64,000 bases of DNA. Origin: Priestia filamentosa (GTDB lineage: Bacteria; Bacillota; Bacilli; Bacillales; Bacillaceae_H). How positions within the stretch are numbered: position 1 is the stretch's first letter; each line of letters opens with the position of its first letter. Shown in pieces: positions 39,335 through 49,152 of this stretch. A program made the translations under genes and the position numbers. The notes below the pieces were generated by a model that had not been told where the DNA came from, made no database searches, and was given only the letters and a program-made list of their open reading frames with translations. Location: assembly GCF_900177535.1 (NCBI RefSeq), contig NZ_FXAJ01000010.1, positions 27,253-91,252 on the forward strand, in the 5' to 3' direction.

Positions 39335-39384
39335 TGGTACCACTAAAAGAGGAAAATAGGGCAAAATATTTTCCTCTTTTTCTC
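39335..39384 (+). terminator. Orphan terminator with T-box-like TGGTACCA just upstream
   Basis: Perfect 13-bp stem AAAGAGGAAAATA (39346-39358) / TATTTTCCTCTTT (39367-39379) then T-rich tail, on the plus strand. No plus-strand gene precedes it; aspA runs the other way. TGGTACCA lies at 39335-39342, as in the last part of a T-box leader. May be an attenuator of the merR/MFS unit or a leftover leader. Confidence 0.5.
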
Positions 39385-39478
39385 TGAGATTCGATAATTT
39401 AAAAAAATATTTAATATAGTGTATATTTCATTTAGTTGACAATTATATTAATGAGGAGTACGATAAATATATAATCTT

Positions 39479-39488
39479 ACGTTAACGT
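39479..39488. promoter_or_regulatory. Palindrome before merR-type gene
   Basis: ACGTTAACGT, extended to an imperfect 15-mer, lies 22 bases before the TTG start; TTGACA is at 39435-39440. Possible operator of the MerR-type protein. Confidence 0.4.
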
Positions 39489-39510
39489 TAAATATAAAGG
39501 AGAGCATTTC

Positions 39511-39912
39511 TTGTATAAAATAGATGATGTAATGAAGATGACAGGGCTTACTAAACGAACGATTCGGTATTATGAAGAAATTGGACTTATTACACCTCCA
39601 CAGCGTACAAAAGGAAACACAAGACTATACGTTGAGGAAAATATTAATGAATTAAAAAAGATCATTGAAGCTAAAGAAGTGCTTGGCTTTTCTCTTCAAG
39701 AACTTCAACAGTTCGTTCACTTAAAAAAGCGGATTGAGCGAAGAAGAGCAGGTGGAGAATTGACTAAAGAAGGGTTGGAGGATTTCCAAGAAAGACTGTC
39801 AGTTCAAATTAATGGACTCGCCCGCAAAATCCAACGTATGCAGCGATTTGAACAAGATCTTCATGAACTGATGGATAGAACAAAATATCTCAAAACAACA
39901 TTAGAGGAGTGA
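39511..39912 (+). CDS. MerR family regulator
   Basis: 133 residues from TTG 39511, behind AAGGAGAG. MerR domain: IDDVMKMTGLTKRTIRYYEEIGL, GNTRLYVEENINELKKI and GFSLQELQQF; then a coiled-coil dimer helix. No cysteine set for metals, so probably a drug-type sensor or plain repressor of the exporter with which it overlaps. Confidence 0.88.
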   Translation: MYKIDDVMKMTGLTKRTIRYYEEIGLITPPQRTKGNTRLYVEENINELKKIIEAKEVLGFSLQELQQFVHLKKRIERRRAGGELTKEGLEDFQERLSVQINGLARKIQRMQRFEQDLHELMDRTKYLKTTLEE

Positions 39913-39917
39913 TGAAG

Positions 39918-41066
39918 ATGGAAAATGCAAAAAGAGGACGCATTATTACCGTTTTTGCAACTTTCCTAGCATTTATGGGAATAGGGGTTGTTGACCCTAT
40001 TCTTCCAGAGATTGCAAAGCAAATTGGTGCAAGTCACTGGCAAGTTGAAATGCTTTTTACGGCTTATATTTTTACAATGGCCATTATGATGATTCCAGCA
40101 GGGCTATTTGCAGCAAAGCTTGGTGATAAAAAACTTATGGTAACTGGCTTAGCTATTGTTACCGTCTTTTCATTTCTTTGTGCAATTTCTAATTCAATTG
40201 GCGCACTTTCCGGATTTAGAGCTGGTTGGGGATTAGGGAACGCTTTATTCTTTGCAACAGCAATGACGCTTCTTATTGCTCTTTCAAGTGATGCAAGCGG
40301 AGCAATTGGAATGTATGAAGCTGCAATTGGTCTTGGAATGGCAGCAGGTCCATTAGTTGGAGGGATTTTAGGTGGCATCTCATGGCGTTATCCATTCTTT
40401 GTAACAAGCATTCTTATTCTTTTAGCCTTTATTCTTGTAAGCTTCTTTGTAAAACAACCACCACTAAAACAAAAAAGACAGGCGCCAGGGATAAAAGAAA
40501 TGGTTAAGCTTTTTGCATATAAACCATTTTTACAAGGTGCTTTCTCAGGCATGCTTTATTACTATGGTTTCTTTACAGTTTTAGCATACTCTCCACTCGT
40601 TTTAGGGTTATCAGCTATTCAAATTGGGTTTGTTTTCTTCGGTTGGGGATTGTGCTTAGCATATGGTTCTGCTGTTCTTTCTCATAAGCTTGAGAAAAAA
40701 TGGACCCCAAAAACACTTCTTAAAGTATCATTAATTGTATTTGCAATTATGCTTGTTTTACTATTTGTTGTTCAGCCTTTATGGTTAAAAATCGTGATTA
40801 TCATCTTATCTGGACTAGCGTCTGGATTGAACAATGCGCTCTTTACAACACATGTAATGGGGAATTCACCATATGAGCGTGCAATTACGTCTGGAGGTTA
40901 CAACTTTATTCGTTGGCTTGGAGCCGCAATTGCTCCTCTTTTATCAGGTGTGCTAGGAGAGTCACTTTCTCCCCAAAGCCCATTCTTAGTTGCAGCAATT
41001 TTAGGATTTGTAGCATTCCTCTTAATTATGATTCCAGTAAGAAAAACAGAAAAAACCGCTTTATAA
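39918..41066 (+). CDS. MFS efflux transporter (12 TM)
   Basis: 382 residues, about 12 helices; FLAFMGIGVVDPILPEIAKQIGA (helix 1), GLFAAKLGDKKLMVTG (motif A) and GAIGMYEAAIGLGMAAGPLVGGILGGISWRYPFF (motif C) class it with drug/H+ antiporters. Translation from ATG 39918, eight bases after GAGGAG; this overlaps or abuts the merR stop, so coupled. Substrate unknown. Confidence 0.86.
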   Translation: MENAKRGRIITVFATFLAFMGIGVVDPILPEIAKQIGASHWQVEMLFTAYIFTMAIMMIPAGLFAAKLGDKKLMVTGLAIVTVFSFLCAISNSIGALSGFRAGWGLGNALFFATAMTLLIALSSDASGAIGMYEAAIGLGMAAGPLVGGILGGISWRYPFFVTSILILLAFILVSFFVKQPPLKQKRQAPGIKEMVKLFAYKPFLQGAFSGMLYYYGFFTVLAYSPLVLGLSAIQIGFVFFGWGLCLAYGSAVLSHKLEKKWTPKTLLKVSLIVFAIMLVLLFVVQPLWLKIVIIILSGLASGLNNALFTTHVMGNSPYERAITSGGYNFIRWLGAAIAPLLSGVLGESLSPQSPFLVAAILGFVAFLLIMIPVRKTEKTAL

Positions 41067-41073
41067 GGTAGAC

Positions 41074-41107
41074 AAAAAAGTCAGGCTCAGGAAGCCTGAC
41101 TTTTTTT
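41074..41107 (+). terminator. Rho-independent terminator
   Basis: AAAAAAGTCAGGCT / AGCCTGACTTTTTTT. Confidence 0.9.
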
Positions 41108-41282
41108 GAGGATCTTTAAAAAAGCATAAGCCAACCTTGCTTTTTCATAGGTAAAAAGTAAAGCGGGAAAAGATATAGGAAAATGGATTCTGTTTTCAAA
41201 AATATACAATCTTTTTTTCGCAAAATGAAGGGAAAGTGATACAATAGACGAGGACATTAGGAATGTCGAAGGAGGAACAATT

Positions 41283-42356
41283 GTGAGAATTAAACTCGGA
41301 CTTTTATATGGTGGAAAATCAGCAGAGCATCAGGTTTCTTTACAAACGGCTCTAGCGGTTATCAATGCATTGAATGGGGAGAAATTTGAAGTTCACCCTG
41401 TCTATATAACGGAAAACGGCGAATGGATTCGCGGTGAAATAATTGAAGGAAAAGTACAAGGTGTTGAAGAATTAACATTGACAGAAAAAGCAACAGCAAA
41501 AGCAATTTCCCCAACGTCACTAAGCACGTTGTCTCAAGAAGGAGAAGCAGTTGATGTTGTTTTCCCATTGCTTCATGGACCAAATGGAGAAGATGGTACT
41601 GTACAAGGAATGTTAGAATTATTGAATATTCCTTATGTAGGAAATGGAGTGCTTGGTTCAGCAGCTGGAATGGATAAAGTAATTATGAAAAACTTGTTTG
41701 CTCAAGCAGGTCTCAAACAAGTGAAATACGTTCACTTTTTAAAGATGGATTGGAAAAATAACGAAGTTGCTGCATATAGAGAGGTAGAACAAGAACTGGG
41801 ATATCCGTGTTTTGTTAAGCCAGCTAACTTAGGTTCTAGTGTTGGAATTAACAAATGTACAAATAGAGAAGAACTTGTAAATGCATTTGAAGAAGCATTT
41901 CAGTTCGATCGTAAAATCATTGTTGAAGAGGGTATTACGGCTCGTGAAGTTGAGATCGGTGTTCTAGGAAATGATGCTCCTTCTTGCTCTGTTGTAGGAG
42001 AAATCGTTGCTAAAACAGATTTCTATGATTACAAGTCAAAATATCAAGACGGGGATACAGCTCTCATTATCCCTGCTGAAATTAGCAAAGAAACTTACGT
42101 ACGTATGGAAGAGGAAGCAATTAAGGCATTCAAAGCAATTGATGGTTCAGGCTTAGTACGTGCAGACTTCTTTCTAACAGAAGATGGCTCTTTAGTTATT
42201 AATGAAGTAAATACAATGCCTGGTTTTACACCTTTCAGTATGTTCCCGCTTTTATGGGAGCATAAAGGTGTGCCTTATAGTGAGCTAATTGAAAAATTAG
42301 TTGAGTTAGGTATGGAACGTCACGCGGAGAAACAGCAAATTAAACATACGATGTAA
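41283..42356 (+). CDS. ddl: D-alanine-D-alanine ligase
   Basis: 357 residues; joins two D-Ala for the peptidoglycan stem. [17 protein letters not shown] opens it; [32 protein letters not shown] and [17 protein letters not shown] are ATP-grasp/Ddl marks. The residue after GSS-VG and the tyrosine-loop type point to a D-Ala, not D-Lac, ligase as far as can be seen. GTG start after GGAGGA. Followed closely by murF. Confidence 0.95.
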   Translation: MRIKLGLLYGGKSAEHQVSLQTALAVINALNGEKFEVHPVYITENGEWIRGEIIEGKVQGVEELTLTEKATAKAISPTSLSTLSQEGEAVDVVFPLLHGPNGEDGTVQGMLELLNIPYVGNGVLGSAAGMDKVIMKNLFAQAGLKQVKYVHFLKMDWKNNEVAAYREVEQELGYPCFVKPANLGSSVGINKCTNREELVNAFEEAFQFDRKIIVEEGITAREVEIGVLGNDAPSCSVVGEIVAKTDFYDYKSKYQDGDTALIIPAEISKETYVRMEEEAIKAFKAIDGSGLVRADFFLTEDGSLVINEVNTMPGFTPFSMFPLLWEHKGVPYSELIEKLVELGMERHAEKQQIKHTM

Positions 42357-42441
42357 GAAGAAAGAGCAGAAAGAAGCACTATTCATTTATGGATAGTGTT
42401 TCTTGTGCGCTTATTGTGAAGTGAAAGGAGTCAAGTGAAAA

Positions 42442-43818
42442 ATGATTAAAGCAACATTAGCAAAGATAAATGAATGGATTCCGAATAGTAATGTAACAAA
42501 AGAAGAAAAAACTGAGATTCACGGGGTTTCTACGGATACGAGAACAATTCAAAAAGGAAACTTATTTATTCCATTAATCGGTGAAAATTTTAATGGTCAC
42601 AAATTTGTTGAACAAGCATATGAAGAAGGAGCAGTAGCAGCACTATGGCAACGAGATCAAACGCCTCAGCCTGAAGGGGTTCCGCTTGTTCTTGTTGATG
42701 ATACGCTTCAGGCTTTGCAAACTCTATCATATAATTATCGCAAATCCCTTTCTATACAAGTTGTTGGTATTACAGGAAGTAATGGAAAAACAACAACAAA
42801 AGATATGATTGCAGCTGTTGCAAGTACTAAATATAAAGTATTAAAAACAAGAGGGAATTTAAACAACCATATTGGTCTTCCTCTTACAATGCTTGAGCTT
42901 GACGAAACAATTGAGGTGGCCATCCTTGAAATGGGAATGAGTGATTTTGGTGAGATTGACCTTCTTTCAAAACTTGGCGAACCCGACATCGCAGTTATTA
43001 CAAATATTGGAGAAGCTCATATTCAAAATTTAGGAAGCAGAGAAGGAATTGCAAAAGCAAAATTCGAAATTGTGAATGGTTTAAACAATAACGGCGTATT
43101 TATTTATGAAGGGGAAGAACCGCTTCTTGCTAAATTAAGTGAAGGGGTATCATTTGAAAAGCATACATTTGGCTATAATAAAAACTGTGACCTAAGACCA
43201 CTAAATGTTACACAAACAGAAAGCGGCACCGTTTTTTCCTTATCAACAGATGAAAATGTAACATGTCATTTACCTGTGCTTGGAAAACATAATGTGAAAA
43301 ATGCGTTAGCAAGCATTCTTGTTGGAAAAGCACTTGGCATTTCAGCAGAGGAAGCTGTGAAAGGTTTATCTCAATTGCAGCTAACAAAAATGCGCATGGA
43401 AGTGATTGAAACAAGTAGTGGTGCTCGCTTAATTAATGACGCTTATAATGCGAGTCCAACAGCAATGAGAGCTGCTCTTCACCTCTTGCATGAGCTTTCG
43501 GGATACAACCGAAAAATAGCGGTATTAGGAGATATGCTTGAACTTGGTGAGGATGAACGAGAATATCATTATGAAGTTGGGAAATCTATTGATAAAAATG
43601 AAGTATCATACGTCTTTGCATATGGACCTTTAAGTGAGGAAGTTGCTAAAGGAGCATCAGATGCTGGAGTTGAACATGTTTATCATTTTGAGGATAAGGA
43701 CACACTAAGTGAGCAACTGAGCTACATTATAAAAGAGCAAGATGTTATTCTTTTTAAAGCTTCACGTGGTATGAAATTAGAACAAGTTATTACAGCGCTC
43801 TTAGAAAAAGGAATATAA
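42442..43818 (+). CDS. murF: UDP-MurNAc-tripeptide D-alanyl-D-alanine ligase
   Basis: 458 residues; adds D-Ala-D-Ala to the UDP-MurNAc-tripeptide. P-loop VVGITGSNGKTTTKDMIA (about 110), then NNHIGLPLTMLEL, EMGMSDFGEIDLLSKLGEPD, NDAYNASPTAMRAAL. Works directly after Ddl, which precedes it by 85 bases; the same order is found in B. subtilis. Confidence 0.95.
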   Translation: MIKATLAKINEWIPNSNVTKEEKTEIHGVSTDTRTIQKGNLFIPLIGENFNGHKFVEQAYEEGAVAALWQRDQTPQPEGVPLVLVDDTLQALQTLSYNYRKSLSIQVVGITGSNGKTTTKDMIAAVASTKYKVLKTRGNLNNHIGLPLTMLELDETIEVAILEMGMSDFGEIDLLSKLGEPDIAVITNIGEAHIQNLGSREGIAKAKFEIVNGLNNNGVFIYEGEEPLLAKLSEGVSFEKHTFGYNKNCDLRPLNVTQTESGTVFSLSTDENVTCHLPVLGKHNVKNALASILVGKALGISAEEAVKGLSQLQLTKMRMEVIETSSGARLINDAYNASPTAMRAALHLLHELSGYNRKIAVLGDMLELGEDEREYHYEVGKSIDKNEVSYVFAYGPLSEEVAKGASDAGVEHVYHFEDKDTLSEQLSYIIKEQDVILFKASRGMKLEQVITALLEKGI

Positions 43819-44163
43819 GGTATAAAGCCCCTTCACTTACGTAAAAGACAAGGAATGTAATTTTTAGGTTACTTGAATATTACTCGTATTAGTGATATGA
43901 TAACATCTAAAATAACATTTGATAACGACCTTTAGGATAAAGAAGGATTCTGCGAAGAAAAAAGGTAGAGTTTTTCTCGCTCTTAATTGATGATATATAA
44001 GTCTTACTCTTCCATGCAGTAAGAACATTTCTGCTTGTGATCATTGTTATGAACGTAAAAGAAGAAGTGGTGCTATGTTAGCACCACTTCCTCACGTTAA
44101 AGCAGTTCTTTTATAATAGATATAATGCTTATGGGAATTTAGATTAAAAGGAGTTTGAAACAA
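43819..44163 (+). promoter_or_regulatory. Long structured leader of cshA
   Basis: No gene. Two hairpins: TCTTACT (44002-44008) / AGTAAGA (44018-44024), and a perfect 12-bp GAAGTGGTGCTA (44065-44076) / TAGCACCACTTC (44080-44091) with outer AACGT / ACGTT pairs. No T-run follows the second. A TATAAT at about 44121-44126 offers a promoter near the gene. The hairpins may be RNA control or a terminator remnant of murF. Confidence 0.5.
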
Positions 44164-45636
44164 TTGACGTTATTCCAAGATTTTGAAATTAGTCAACCGC
44201 TGAAAAAAGCAATTAGTAAAATGGGATTTGAAGAGGCAACACCAATTCAAGCCCAAACGATTCCAGTTACACTTGAAGGTAACGATGTAATCGGTCAAGC
44301 ACAAACAGGTACAGGGAAAACAGCAGCATTCGGTATTCCTCTTATTGAGAAAATTGATGTAAATAATCCTCGTATTCAAGCAATTGTTATTGCCCCAACA
44401 CGCGAATTAGCTATTCAGGTTTCCGAAGAACTATATAAAATTGGATATTATAAACGTGTTCAAGTTTTATCTGTTTACGGAGGACAAGAGATTGGTCGCC
44501 AAATCCGTGCGTTGAAAAAAGGACCACAAATTATTGTTGGTACCCCAGGAAGAATGCTTGATCATATCAATCGTAAAACAATTCGTCTTCAAGACGTACA
44601 AACAGTTGTACTTGACGAAGCAGACGAAATGTTAAACATGGGCTTCATTGAAGATATCGAAAGTATCTTAAAAGAAGTACCAAGTGAACACCAAACATTA
44701 CTTTTCTCAGCAACAATGCCAAAACCAATTCAAGCAATTGCAGAGCGCTTCATGCATGAGCCAAAAGTAATCAAAACAAAATCTAAAGAAGTGACAGTTG
44801 CAAATATTGAACAATACTATATTGAAACACAGGAGCAAAAGAAATTCGACGCATTAACTCGTCTTCTAGACATCCAAGCACCAGAGCTTGCAATTGTCTT
44901 TGGTCGTACAAAACGTCGTGTTGATGAGTTATCAGAAGCTCTTCAAACGCGTGGTTATGCAGCACAAGGTATTCACGGTGACCTTACACAAGGTAAACGT
45001 ATGAAAGTATTGCGTCAGTTCAAAGAGCGTTCAATCGATATCCTTGTTGCAACAGATGTTGCTGCACGTGGATTAGATATTTCAGGTGTTAGTCACGTTT
45101 ATAACTTTGACCTTCCACAAGATCCAGAAAGCTACGTACACCGCATCGGACGTACTGGTCGTGCAGGGAAACAAGGTAAAGCAATGACATTTGTGACGCC
45201 TCGTGAAATTCCACATCTTAAAAACGTGGAAGCAACAACAAAACGTCGTATGGAGCCAATGAAAGTTCCAAGCCTAGACGATGCTCTTGAAGGTCAACAA
45301 CGTCTAATTTTTGACCAAATTACAAGTGCAATTAATGAAGAAAACCTTTCTTCTTACGAGCAAATGGCTGAGAATCTTCTAGAAAAGAATGATGCAGCGA
45401 AAGTAGTAGCAGCAGCGCTTAAGTTAATGACAAAAGAGCCTGATACAACTCCTGTTAAATTAACATCTGAGCCGCCTTTACAAGTGAAAAAAGATCGTAA
45501 AAAATCATATGGTAAAGGTAACTACTCTAAAAATAAACGCAACTATAGAAATAAAGATGGGCGTCAGCAATCTTCACGTTCATATGATATGAAGCAACGT
45601 CGTTCACGTACAAACAAAACACGTAAGTCTTCATAA
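44164..45636 (+). CDS. cshA: DEAD-box ATP-dependent RNA helicase CshA
   Basis: About 490 residues; unwinds RNA in ribosome assembly and in the RNA degradosome. All helicase motifs are seen: Q motif [39 protein letters not shown], and [11 protein letters not shown]. The C-terminal tail is rich in Lys, Arg, Ser and Gly, as in B. subtilis. I prefer TTG 44164 (nine bases after AAAGGAG), which matches the N-terminus of that homologue; TTG 44155 touches the SD. Confidence 0.95.
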   Translation: MTLFQDFEISQPLKKAISKMGFEEATPIQAQTIPVTLEGNDVIGQAQTGTGKTAAFGIPLIEKIDVNNPRIQAIVIAPTRELAIQVSEELYKIGYYKRVQVLSVYGGQEIGRQIRALKKGPQIIVGTPGRMLDHINRKTIRLQDVQTVVLDEADEMLNMGFIEDIESILKEVPSEHQTLLFSATMPKPIQAIAERFMHEPKVIKTKSKEVTVANIEQYYIETQEQKKFDALTRLLDIQAPELAIVFGRTKRRVDELSEALQTRGYAAQGIHGDLTQGKRMKVLRQFKERSIDILVATDVAARGLDISGVSHVYNFDLPQDPESYVHRIGRTGRAGKQGKAMTFVTPREIPHLKNVEATTKRRMEPMKVPSLDDALEGQQRLIFDQITSAINEENLSSYEQMAENLLEKNDAAKVVAAALKLMTKEPDTTPVKLTSEPPLQVKKDRKKSYGKGNYSKNKRNYRNKDGRQQSSRSYDMKQRRSRTNKTRKSS

Positions 45637-45637
45637 T

Positions 45638-45672
45638 AAAAAGCTCTAGCACATCCTGCTAGAGCTTTTTTA
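45638..45672 (+). terminator. Rho-independent terminator of cshA
   Basis: AAAAAGCTCTAGCA / TGCTAGAGCTTTTT, T-run. Confidence 0.9.
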
Positions 45673-45687
45673 TTTTGATGATAAAGA

Positions 45688-45714
45688 GCTTCTTAGAGGG
45701 GCATGCTAAGAAGC
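45688..45714. repeat. Inverted repeat before uvsE
   Basis: GCTTCTTAG (45688-45696) and CTAAGAAGC (45706-45714), nine perfect pairs with a nine-base gap, directly upstream of the ribosome site. Operator or RNA hairpin; no LexA box seen. Confidence 0.5.
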
Positions 45715-45730
45715 AGGGAGCGTGTAAAAG

Positions 45731-46708
45731 ATGACAAAAATACGTCTTGGATATGTTGCCATGAGTATGGAACTTGTGAATAGTTCTCCTTCTCAAACAA
45801 TGACATATGCAAACTTTAAAAAAATTGGTGATCGAGAAGCTGCTATTCGGAAACTTGAGCGTATTGCAATTTCAAATCTTGAAAATTGCCTTCGTCTTTT
45901 AAAACATAATTTATGGAATGAAGTAGAATTTTTTAGATTGAGTTCTCGTCTTATTCCTCTTGCAGGACATGAGGATCTTTCCGATTGGGACTATATGAAG
46001 CCATTGAAACCCGTTTTGTCAGAAATTAAATCATTTTTAGAAGAACATCCAATGAGAATTGATTTTCATCCTGATCACTTTGTTCTTCTAAATTCCACAA
46101 AGCCTGAGATTTTGAAAAACTCTGTTCAAACACTAACAATGCATGCTCGCCTTCTGAAAGGGATGGGTATTCCAACTCAACATCGCTGTGTGCTTCATGT
46201 GGGAGGAGCACATAAAAATAAGGAGAAAGCACTTGAACAGTTTATTTATAATTGGGCTCTTGTACCAAAGTCTATTGCTAAAATGGTTATGCTTGAAAAT
46301 GATGATACAACGTTCAATATAGAAGATGTTTTATATCTATGTGAAAAGATTGATATTCCTTTTATTTTTGACCTCCACCATCATTTAGCAAACAATGAGG
46401 GAGAAATATGGGGAAATCATTGGGAGAGGATGGTTGGGACATGGGCTCATTCGCCTCTTCCTATGAAAATGCATATTTCTAGTCCAAGGAATGAGGAACA
46501 ATTTCGGGCGCATGCTCCATATGTGGATCCTGAGATGTTTATTCAATTTCTTCGTACTATAAATGGAACGGTCGATCTGTTAGATTGCATGATTGAGGCA
46601 AAACAGAAGGATAAAGCACTAGAGAAGCTCATGAGAGATTTAAGCAAATACGATGATGTTCAAGTTTTATCAAAAGGAAGTTTTGAAATCGTTGAAAAAG
46701 GAACCTAA
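45731..46708 (+). CDS. uvsE: UV damage endonuclease UvsE/UvdE
   Basis: 325 residues, TIM-barrel repair enzyme that nicks DNA 5' of UV photoproducts. N-terminal IRLGYVAMSMEL, then LEHPMRIDFHPDHFVLLNS-type block with metal-binding His and Asp residues, CVLHVGGAHKNKEKALEQF, MLENDD and FDLHHHLAN give the metal site. It lies where B. subtilis has ydbS-ydbT. Ends at its own terminator. Expected to help spores and dormant cells repair UV damage; this is inference. Confidence 0.93.
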   Translation: MTKIRLGYVAMSMELVNSSPSQTMTYANFKKIGDREAAIRKLERIAISNLENCLRLLKHNLWNEVEFFRLSSRLIPLAGHEDLSDWDYMKPLKPVLSEIKSFLEEHPMRIDFHPDHFVLLNSTKPEILKNSVQTLTMHARLLKGMGIPTQHRCVLHVGGAHKNKEKALEQFIYNWALVPKSIAKMVMLENDDTTFNIEDVLYLCEKIDIPFIFDLHHHLANNEGEIWGNHWERMVGTWAHSPLPMKMHISSPRNEEQFRAHAPYVDPEMFIQFLRTINGTVDLLDCMIEAKQKDKALEKLMRDLSKYDDVQVLSKGSFEIVEKGT

Positions 46709-46724
46709 AAAGGTTCCTTTTTTG
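46697..46724. terminator. Shared convergent terminator
   Basis: AAAGGAACCT / AGGTTCCTTT with T-run. Confidence 0.85.
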
Positions 46725-46730
46725 TTCGTG

Positions 46731-47318
46731 CTATTTACGTTGAAGGGTGAAAAGAGAGAGAACGAAGCCACTTATAATACCACTGAGGTGGGCAACGACG
46801 TTAATATTTGAATTTACAAACGTCATAACAAGTGCAATAATGACCATTGTCATTATTACCTGAGTATTGTCTCGCCCAAGAATATCTTTTCGATAGAGCA
46901 AAAAGAAAAGATAGATTCCGAACAAACCAAAAATAGAGCCAGAAGCACCTACATGTGTATAGTAAATATTTTCAAGTAAGTATGTTGCAACATTAGCAAT
47001 GATCCCTGTTGTGAAATACATTAAAATAAACTTTCCTTTTCCTAATATCCTTTCAAGGGCGGGAGCAAAAATTAAGAGAGAAAACGTGTTAAAAAGAAGA
47101 TGGGAAAAACTTATATGTGTAATAATAGGGGTAATAAGTCTCCACCATTCTCCTTGAGAAATGTTCCCGTTAATCCCGACAAAATAATAGATCAGCGATT
47201 GCGTGCTTTCTAAAGGGATTTTGGCAAGAAGCCAAACAACAATGTGAATCAAAATAAGTAGAAACACGATCGGATAGAGCTTTATGAACTCTCTAAAATT
47301 CTCAGTACGAACAAACAA
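46731..47318 (-). CDS. Rhomboid family intramembrane serine protease (YdcA-like)
   Basis: 195 residues from TTG 47318 (AGAGGAG eight bases upstream). Six membrane segments; catalytic serine in [14 protein letters not shown] and catalytic histidine in [30 protein letters not shown] is the usual helix-2 block. Cuts membrane-anchored proteins; substrate unknown. Same position as ydcA next to acpS in B. subtilis. Confidence 0.9.
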   Translation of the reverse strand: MFVRTENFREFIKLYPIVFLLILIHIVVWLLAKIPLESTQSLIYYFVGINGNISQGEWWRLITPIITHISFSHLLFNTFSLLIFAPALERILGKGKFILMYFTTGIIANVATYLLENIYYTHVGASGSIFGLFGIYLFFLLYRKDILGRDNTQVIMTMVIIALVMTFVNSNINVVAHLSGIISGFVLSLFTLQRK

Positions 47319-47490
47319 AAAATCATCTCCTCTAATCAATATATCTGCTGTGTTTAATTTAGGAAGGATTACAAATCTTCTTCATTATTTCATAAAGGGA
47401 AAAGAAGTTCTAATAAAGTCCCTTTCTTTACATAAAGCCAAGTCAATAAAAAGCACGTTATGTAAGTCTATTATAAAAGGAGTACTCTTT

Positions 47491-47847
47491 ATGATTATCG
47501 GAATTGGAAATGATATTGTTGAGCTTGTCCGAATAAAAAGGGCATTAGAGCGCAATGACAAGCTTGTAAAGCGAATCTTAACATCTCGTGAACAAGAGAA
47601 ATTTTATACGCTTTCAAACAAGAGGAAAATAGAGTTTTTAGCAGGCCGATTTGCTGCTAAGGAAGCCTATGCAAAAGCAAAAGGAACAGGCATTGGTTCA
47701 TTGCTTTCTTTTCAAGATATTGAGATTGAATATGAGTCGTCTGGAAGACCTTATATTCAAAATGAACACGAAATTACACACTTGGCTATATCGCATAGTG
47801 AGCAGTATGCTATTGCAAATGTGATAATTGAAAGCCTGTCACGCTAG
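47491..47847 (+). CDS. acpS: Holo-[acyl-carrier-protein] synthase
   Basis: 118 residues, standard length. Moves 4'-phosphopantetheine from CoA to [21 protein letters not shown] gives the Mg-binding aspartate and [16 protein letters not shown] the second; SGRPY and SHSEQYA follow. ATG 47491 after AGGAG. Divergent from rhomboid. Confidence 0.95.
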   Translation: MIIGIGNDIVELVRIKRALERNDKLVKRILTSREQEKFYTLSNKRKIEFLAGRFAAKEAYAKAKGTGIGSLLSFQDIEIEYESSGRPYIQNEHEITHLAISHSEQYAIANVIIESLSR

Positions 47848-47948
47848 TCTGCATATTCGTTGTTTTCACCTCATATATTCATATTGTCCAATTAAAAGAT
47901 ACGACAATACATTTTTGCAAATCTTGCAAAAGAATAAGGGGTGTAGGA

Positions 47949-48956
47949 ATGAAAAGATGGATTGTTAAAGCCATTGTCTTTTTAAGTGTTTTATTTGTAC
48001 TAGCAGCTTGTGGAGATAAAAGTGCAGATGATGTAAAAAAAGATTTGAATGAAAAGATGGAAAAGTCAACAGGTTATAAAGCAACAGCTGAGATGATGTT
48101 GAATACAGGAGAAAAACCACAGAAATATGATGTGGAGATTTGGCATAGCAAACCCGATTATTATAGGGTAGAGCTTAAAAATGCCAAAAAAGATCAATCT
48201 CAGATGATTTTGCGTAATAATGAAGGAGTTTTTGTGCTAACTCCTGCGCTTAATAAAAGCTTTAAATTTCAAAGTGGTTGGCCACAAAATAGCAGCCAAG
48301 CATACCTTTATGAGTCGTTAATTAAAGACATTAAAGGAGACGATGAAGCAAAATTTCAAGTAGCTAAAGATGGTTATATCTTTACCACAAAAACCAACTA
48401 TCAGCACCAGTCTGTTCTTCCGAAGCAAAAAATTATTTTGGATAAAAAAGAGCTTACCCCTAAAAAAGTGGAAATTATGGATACAGATAATGAGCCTGTT
48501 ATTACGGTTGACTTTAAGAAAGTAGAGATGAATGTGAAGTTTGATAAAGATGCGTTTGATACTAAGCGGAATATGACTGCTAAAAAGTCAGATGTGCCAA
48601 CAATGACAAGTGAAGAAGAACCTTTCTCAGTCAAGTATCCTTCATATACACCTGAAGGTACAGAGCAAGAAGAAGAGAAAACGGTTAAAACGATGGATGG
48701 AAAACGTGTTGTACTCACATATGGTGGTGAGAAGTCCTTTACAGTGATTCAGGAGAAGGCAACAGTTGCAGAAGCTTCTACTACAACTCCTGTGAATGGA
48801 GACGTTGTTGACCTAGGTTTCTCAATTGGAGCTCTTTCAAAACAAAGTATTCAATGGACAGCAGATGGAGTGGAATACATTATTGCGTCTGATGATCTTT
48901 CTCCAGAGGAATTTATGATGGTTGCAAGCTCAATGGAAAAAGAACAAGGAAAATAA
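47949..48956 (+). CDS. ydcC: LolA-like lipoprotein (YdcC)
   Basis: 335 residues. Lipoprotein signal FLSVLFVLAAC-GD at the N-terminus, so lipid-anchored outside the membrane. The body resembles the LolA/RseB-type fold of B. subtilis YdcC, which is made during sporulation; role unknown. ATG start after AAGGGGTG. Same place before alr as in B. subtilis. Confidence 0.9.
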   Translation: MKRWIVKAIVFLSVLFVLAACGDKSADDVKKDLNEKMEKSTGYKATAEMMLNTGEKPQKYDVEIWHSKPDYYRVELKNAKKDQSQMILRNNEGVFVLTPALNKSFKFQSGWPQNSSQAYLYESLIKDIKGDDEAKFQVAKDGYIFTTKTNYQHQSVLPKQKIILDKKELTPKKVEIMDTDNEPVITVDFKKVEMNVKFDKDAFDTKRNMTAKKSDVPTMTSEEEPFSVKYPSYTPEGTEQEEEKTVKTMDGKRVVLTYGGEKSFTVIQEKATVAEASTTTPVNGDVVDLGFSIGALSKQSIQWTADGVEYIIASDDLSPEEFMMVASSMEKEQGK

Positions 48957-49004
48957 AAAAAAGGAAGTTCGTTCTCTAAAAGGAGAACGAACTTCCTTTT
49001 TTAG
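48957..49004 (+). terminator. Strong rho-independent terminator
   Basis: About 18-bp stem around AAGGAAGTTCGTTCTC / GAGAACGAACTTCCTT, T-run. Confidence 0.9.
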
Positions 49005-49152
49005 ATAAACTTTTACGAATCCTAGTTTATTTTTGTATAATAAAAGCATGATAAATGCATGAATTGTTTTTGAGAAGAATAAATGTAAACAAACCGTGCA
49101 ATTGTAGTATAGTGGCTTCTACAAGCCATAGTTCTTAAAGGAAGTGACACCA

